Part shown: piece by piece, positions 5,454-8,256 of the stretch | How positions within the stretch are numbered: the first letter of the stretch is position 1 | How the letters are laid out: the number at the start of each line of letters is the position of its first letter | Notes under the pieces: generated by a model | Database searches by the model: none | What the model was told of the DNA's origin: nothing | The model's input: only the letters and a program-made list of their open reading frames with translations | Origin: Actinomycetes bacterium | GTDB lineage: Bacteria > Actinomycetota > Thermoleophilia > Solirubrobacterales > Solirubrobacteraceae | DNA: 8,256 bases | Reading direction: 5' to 3' | NCBI GenBank assembly: GCA_023405705.1 | Contig: JAEXXR010000202.1 | Span: 1-8,256, forward strand | Position numbers and translations under genes: made by a program

Positions 5454-5591
5454 CGCGCCACCGTCCCTCCTGCAATTTCACTGCAACCCGACGCGGCGAC
5501 GCGTTTGGTCAAATTCCCCTGCGCGAACGCACACAGATACATGGTGAAATGCCGAATTCGACGGTGAAGCGATGTTCGACTGCTCGCGATT
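5454..5591. other. Non-coding stretch with short direct repeats, relatively AT-rich
   Basis: No plausible gene was found on either strand between the tandem hairpins and the operator at 5592. Compared with its surroundings the stretch from about 5471 to 5580 is AT-rich. It holds direct repeats TGCAA (5471-5475 and 5482-5486, 11 bases apart, one helical turn), GGTGAA (5543-5548 and 5563-5568, 20 apart) and TTCGAC (5557-5562 and 5575-5580). These could be regulator contacts upstream of the lipoprotein gene, but no complete promoter was identified within it. Confidence 0.35.
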
Positions 5592-5612
5592 GACTGGTCA
5601 GTCGGGTAGGGT
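5592..5612 (+). promoter_or_regulatory. Inverted repeat GACTG-GT-CAGTC with adjacent -10-like box
   Basis: Perfect 5-base arms, GACTG (5592-5596) and CAGTC (5599-5603), flank GT. The pattern resembles many TetR-family operators. TAGGGT (5607-5612), a TANNNT-type -10, follows at once, so a protein bound to the repeat would block polymerase. Transcription would run into the lipoprotein gene at 5696 with a leader of about 78 bases. TTGACT at 5590-5595 looks like a -35 but is only 11 bases from TAGGGT, too close to pair with it. No tetR gene is in the window, so the regulator would act from elsewhere. Confidence 0.45.
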
Positions 5613-5695
5613 TCCGCCACCGCCGACGGGAGTGCGTTCTGACGCGCCAGGGACCGGCCGGACGGAACGGAAGCGAAGAGGAGAACTGGGCCACG

Positions 5696-6121
5696 ATGCG
5701 GAAGCGGATGGTGGGGGCGATCAGCGTCGCGATGCTGGTCATCGGATGCGGGTCCTCCGATGACTATGCGAACGACCCCCGACCCCCGAGACCGCTCGAC
5801 GTCTCGGTGAGCGTCACCGACGATCGCGTCTCGGTGTCGCCGTCGGAGCTCGGCGCCGGACCGGTTGTGATCACGGTCGCCAACCTGAGCAGACGGTCGC
5901 AGGACATCCGCCTGGAGGCCCCCGAGGGCACCAGCAGCGCCTGCGTCGACACCGACACGGCCAGCGGCCCGATCAACCCGAGGGGCACGGCGCGCCTGTC
6001 GGTCGAGCTGGTCGAGGGCGACTGCCTCGTGACCGCCGCCGCCAGAGGCAGACCGAGACCGGCGAGACTGACGGTCGGCGCAGAGCGCGACAGCGCCCAG
6101 GCCGACCTGCTCCAGCCGTAG
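5696..6121 (+). CDS. Small lipoprotein with cupredoxin-like beta pattern, function unknown
   Basis: The product is 141 residues. A short N-terminus (MRKRM), a hydrophobic stretch and a lipobox V-I-G-C (Cys18) predict export and lipid anchoring. After a Pro/Asp-rich linker (22-33), residues 34-126 alternate strands in a pattern like cupredoxin or Ig-like sandwich domains: 'DVSVSVTDDRVSVSPSELGAGPVVITVANLSRRSQDIRLEAP', then 'GTARLSVELVEGDCLVTA', ending 'ARLTVG'. The mature region lacks the His and Met of blue-copper sites, so metal binding is unlikely. Cys83 and Cys110 could form a disulfide outside the cytoplasm. The tail 'SAQADLLQP' follows the last strand. A GAGGAG ribosome site (5678-5683) lies 12 bases before the ATG, a little far. 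Six of 15 arginines use AGA. The gene is bounded by a candidate operator upstream and a hairpin downstream, so it is probably monocistronic. I do not recognise a named family. Confidence 0.85.
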   Translation: MRKRMVGAISVAMLVIGCGSSDDYANDPRPPRPLDVSVSVTDDRVSVSPSELGAGPVVITVANLSRRSQDIRLEAPEGTSSACVDTDTASGPINPRGTARLSVELVEGDCLVTAAARGRPRPARLTVGAERDSAQADLLQP

Positions 6122-6124
6122 CCC

Positions 6125-6143
6125 CGGCGCGGCCGCCGCGCCG
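6125..6143 (+). terminator. GC hairpin directly after the lipoprotein gene
   Basis: CGGCGCGGC (6125-6133) and GCCGCGCCG (6135-6143) are perfect inverted 9-base arms around a single base; folded RNA would keep 8 pairs with a three-base loop. It starts 3 bases after the stop codon and has no U-tract. It would separate the lipoprotein gene from the marR unit. The strong GC bias raises the chance of accidental stems, so confidence is moderate. Confidence 0.55.
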
Positions 6144-6188
6144 CGCCCGCAGCGAACGCCAAGCCAGATGAGCGCATCCTCATCTCGC

Positions 6189-6240
6189 TTGCCCTTGCAC
6201 AATCACCGCTTGCGCGCAATAGTTGATCGCGTGCAAGCAA
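6189..6240. promoter_or_regulatory. Candidate MarR operator: nested TTGC/GCAA half-sites
   Basis: Three TTGC (6189-6192, 6195-6198, 6210-6213) face three GCAA (6216-6219, 6233-6236, 6237-6240) around a common centre near 6215. The core TTGCGCGCAA (6210-6219) is a perfect palindrome, and CTTGCAC (6194-6200) is matched exactly by GTGCAAG (6231-6237). Such TTGC...GCAA palindromes are typical of MarR-family sites. The array covers the whole marR promoter and its start codon, fitting tight autorepression relieved by a ligand. Confidence 0.68.
6195..6223 (+). promoter_or_regulatory. Promoter of the marR-efflux operon
   Basis: TTGCAC (6195-6200) and AATAGT (6218-6223) are separated by 17 bases, the ideal sigma-70 spacing, with matches at the key positions of both boxes. 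The -10 ends 7 bases before the GTG at 6231, so the transcript would be leaderless. This supports that GTG as the real start of marR. Confidence 0.6.
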
Positions 6241-6710
6241 CCTCTTTCGGCGCCCACGACGTCGCGCGCGACCTCTACGCGATGTTCTTCACGCTCAACC
6301 AGCGGGTCTCGCGCGACCTCTTCCAGATGCTCGCCGACATGGGACTGTCGATCACGCAGTTCAAGATGCTGCACCTGCTCGCGCGCGAGCGCGACGACGA
6401 GCTGAGCGTGAAGGCGCTCGGGGAGAGCTTCGGCCTCTCGCTCGCCGCCGCCAGCCGCGCCGTCGACGGCCTCCACCAGCGCGGCTACGTCGAGCGGCGC
6501 GAATGCGCCGCCGACCGCCGCGTCAAGCGCGTCCACCTGACCGAGGCCGGCCGCGACGCGATCAGAGAGCTGCACGCCACCAACGTCTCGCTGCTGGCCG
6601 AGTTCACCGCGACCCTCGACGAGTCGCAGCGCCGCGCGCTGTCCGAGGCGATCGCCCCGCTGCTCGCCCAGCTGCAGATCGAACCGTCTATGGAAGGCCC
6701 CTCCAGATGA
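6231..6710 (+). CDS. MarR-family transcriptional regulator
   Basis: The product has 159 residues from GTG 6231, a normal MarR length. N-terminal dimerisation helices (8-37) lead into the winged helix: 'ITQFKMLHLLARE' (41-53), 'SVKALGESFGLSLAAASRAVDGLHQRGYV' (59-87, containing the recognition helix), then a wing with Asp95-Arg96-Arg97 ('AADRRVKRVHLTEAG', 93-107), where MarR proteins have a conserved D-R arginine contact. The C-terminal helices (108-151) complete the dimer. It should bind the adjacent TTGC/GCAA array and repress itself and the downstream efflux gene until an inducer binds. An upstream in-frame ATG at 6168 would add 21 residues without a good ribosome site, and the promoter and operator would then lie inside the coding region, so GTG is preferred. 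The TGA overlaps the ATG of the transporter (ATGA). Confidence 0.92.
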   Translation: MQATSFGAHDVARDLYAMFFTLNQRVSRDLFQMLADMGLSITQFKMLHLLARERDDELSVKALGESFGLSLAAASRAVDGLHQRGYVERRECAADRRVKRVHLTEAGRDAIRELHATNVSLLAEFTATLDESQRRALSEAIAPLLAQLQIEPSMEGPSR

Positions 6711-8256
6711 CACAACGGCTTCACGCCCTGAGGCTCACCGAGGAGAACCGCCGCTGGTGGACCCTCGGCGCGATGTGCTTCGCGCTGTTCATGCTGATGC
6801 TCGACAACACGGTCGTGAACGTCGCGCTGCCGTCGATCCAGGAGGATCTCGGCGCCGACCTCGCCGCGCTCGAGTGGACGATCAACGCCTACACGCTGTC
6901 GCTCGCGGTGCTGCTGGTCGTCGGCGGCCGCCTCGGCGACATCTTCGGCCGCAAGCGCGTCTTCATGATCGGCGTCACCGTCTTCGCGCTCTCCAGCGCG
7001 GCGATCGGCCTCTCCCCCAACGACACGGCCTTGATCGTCGGCCGCGCGGTGCAGGGGATCGGCGCGGCGATGATGATGCCGGCGACGCTGTCGATCGTCA
7101 CGAACGCCTTCCCGCCGCACGAGCGCGGCAAGGCCCTCGGCACGTGGGCCGGCGTCTCGGCGCTCGCGCTCGCGATCGGACCGGTCGTCGGCGGCTTCCT
7201 GACCGAGCAGGTGTCGTGGCGGGCGATCTTCTTCCTCAACCTGCCGGTCGCCGCCGCGGCGATCGCGGTCACGATCGTGGCCGTGCGCGAGTCGCGCGAC
7301 GAGACGGTCGGGCGCACGATCGACTACCCCGGCATCGCGACGCTGACGGTCGGCCTGACGGCGCTCGTGCTGGCGCTGATCGAGGGCAACCGCTGGGGCT
7401 GGGACTCGGCGAGAATCCTCGGCCTGTTCGCGCTGGCCGTCGTCGCGCTCGTCGCCTTCGCGCTGATCGAGCTGCGCTCGAAGGCGCCGATGGTCGACTT
7501 CGCCGTCTTCCGCTCCAGGCAGTTCGCGGGCGCCAGCAGCGTCGGCTTCATCGTCTCCTTCGGGATGATGGCGATGTTCTTCTTCACCGCCCTGTACATG
7601 CAGAACATCCTCGGGTACTCGGCGCTGGAGGCGGGCGTGCGGTTCCTGCCGACGACGCTCGTGCTGATCGTGATGGGGCCGCTCGCCGGCCGCCTGACCG
7701 ACCGGATCGGCCCCAAGCCGCTGCTCGTCTCCGGGATGCTGATCACCGGCGCCTCGCAGATATGGCAGTCGTTCCTGACCGCCGACACCGGCTACGGCTT
7801 CCTGCTGCCGTCGTTCGTGCTGATGGGGATCGGGATGGGCCTCGTGATGTCGCCGATGACGACCGCCGCGATGAACTCGGTCGACCGCACCAAGGCCGGC
7901 GTCGCCTCCGGCGTGCTGTCGATGGGCCGGATGGTCGGCTCCTCGCTCGGCGTCGCGATCTTCGGCGCGGTCGTCGCGAGCGTCGGCAGCGCCAAGCTCG
8001 ACGAGGCGCTCCCGGCCGTCCCCGCCGCGGCGCGCGAGAGGTTGGCCGAGTCGCTCGGCGGCGGCGGGGCCGCCGGCGGGCCGCAGCGGATCGTCGACGC
8101 GACCCACGACGCCTTCATCTCCGCCTTCGGGACCGGCATGAAGATCAGCGGCGCCGTCGCGATCTTCGGCGCCTTCGTCGCACTGGCGCTGATCTCCGGC
8201 GGCCGCCCGGCCGCGCCGGAGGCCGTCCCCGTCTCCCCCTCCCCCGGGCGCGCACC
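6706..8256 (+). CDS. MFS drug:proton antiporter, DHA2 (EmrB/QacA) family, 3' end outside window
   Basis: The frame is open from ATG 6706 to the window edge, giving 517 residues without a stop; this is near full length for a 14-segment DHA2 exporter. Key motifs: D1 'LDNTVVNVALPSI' (32-44, with Asp33 in TM1), motif A 'GRLGDIFGRKR' (74-84), motif B 'RAVQGIGAA' (113-121), and the antiporter motif C 'GPVVGG' (158-163), which marks drug/proton exporters. A second motif A-like 'GRLTDRIGPK' follows in the second half. A loop before the last segment is rich in Gly/Ala/Pro. It should export hydrophobic or cationic compounds from the inner membrane using the proton gradient; the substrate is unknown. 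Its ATG overlaps the marR stop, so the pair is translationally coupled and induced together. No sequence defect was seen. Confidence 0.95.

Noticed and set aside
5234..6202. Minus-strand open frame across the intergenic region and lipoprotein gene
   Set aside because: No domain, spans two terminators and a promoter region, and opposes two genes with ribosome sites.
6485..8107. Minus-strand open frame of 540 codons opposite the MFS gene
   Set aside because: Composition dominated by Arg, Asp, Gln, His and Glu as in reverse-strand shadows; the plus strand encodes an MFS exporter with all motifs.

Overview
The window is very GC-rich and densely packed with short intergenic gaps. Third codon positions are almost all G or C, yet the arginine codon AGA is unusually common. 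GTG starts, ATGA and GTGA gene overlaps, and -10 boxes sitting 7-8 bases before start codons (leaderless transcripts) also occur. Together these point to a high-GC actinobacterium. The AGA habit and the protein families suggest the Solirubrobacterales/Conexibacter group of Thermoleophilia; that placement is inferred from style, not from a marker gene.

Layout, left to right. (1) 1-648 (+) is the 3' part of a lipoprotein gene related to NMT1/ThiY-type ABC substrate-binding proteins; it appears to lack the usual middle domain. (2) 733-3899 (-) is a compact gene run, read right to left: an MntR-type DtxR-family metalloregulator, an Nramp (MntH) transporter whose GTG overlaps the mntR stop, an unrecognised 120-residue His/Cys-containing protein 11 bases further on, and then a classical short-chain dehydrogenase. 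(3) A 152-base divergent intergenic region holds a candidate MntR operator over a leaderless promoter, a perfect 20-bp palindrome, and a 24-base imperfect duplication that reaches the start codon of the next gene. (4) 4052-4999 (+) is a YgfZ/GcvT-fold protein with the KGCYVGQE signature, linked to iron-sulfur enzyme maintenance. (5) 5140-5379 (+) is a small charged helical protein with a perfect Shine-Dalgarno, ended by tandem hairpins. (6) 5696-6121 (+) is a small lipoprotein with a cupredoxin-like beta pattern but no copper ligands, preceded by a TetR-like inverted repeat. (7) 6231-6710 and 6706-8256 (+) are a MarR regulator translationally coupled to a DHA2-type (EmrB/QacA) drug:proton antiporter, which runs off the right edge. 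The marR promoter is buried in a symmetric array of TTGC/GCAA half-sites.

Two self-contained circuits stand out: manganese homeostasis (MntR sensing, MntH uptake, two accessory genes) and a self-regulated efflux pair. No phage, insertion sequence, CRISPR array, rRNA or tRNA was seen. The most open biological question is the 120-residue protein tightly coupled to mntH; the most informative non-coding signals are the operators at 3909-3924, 4013-4032, 5592-5603 and 6189-6240.
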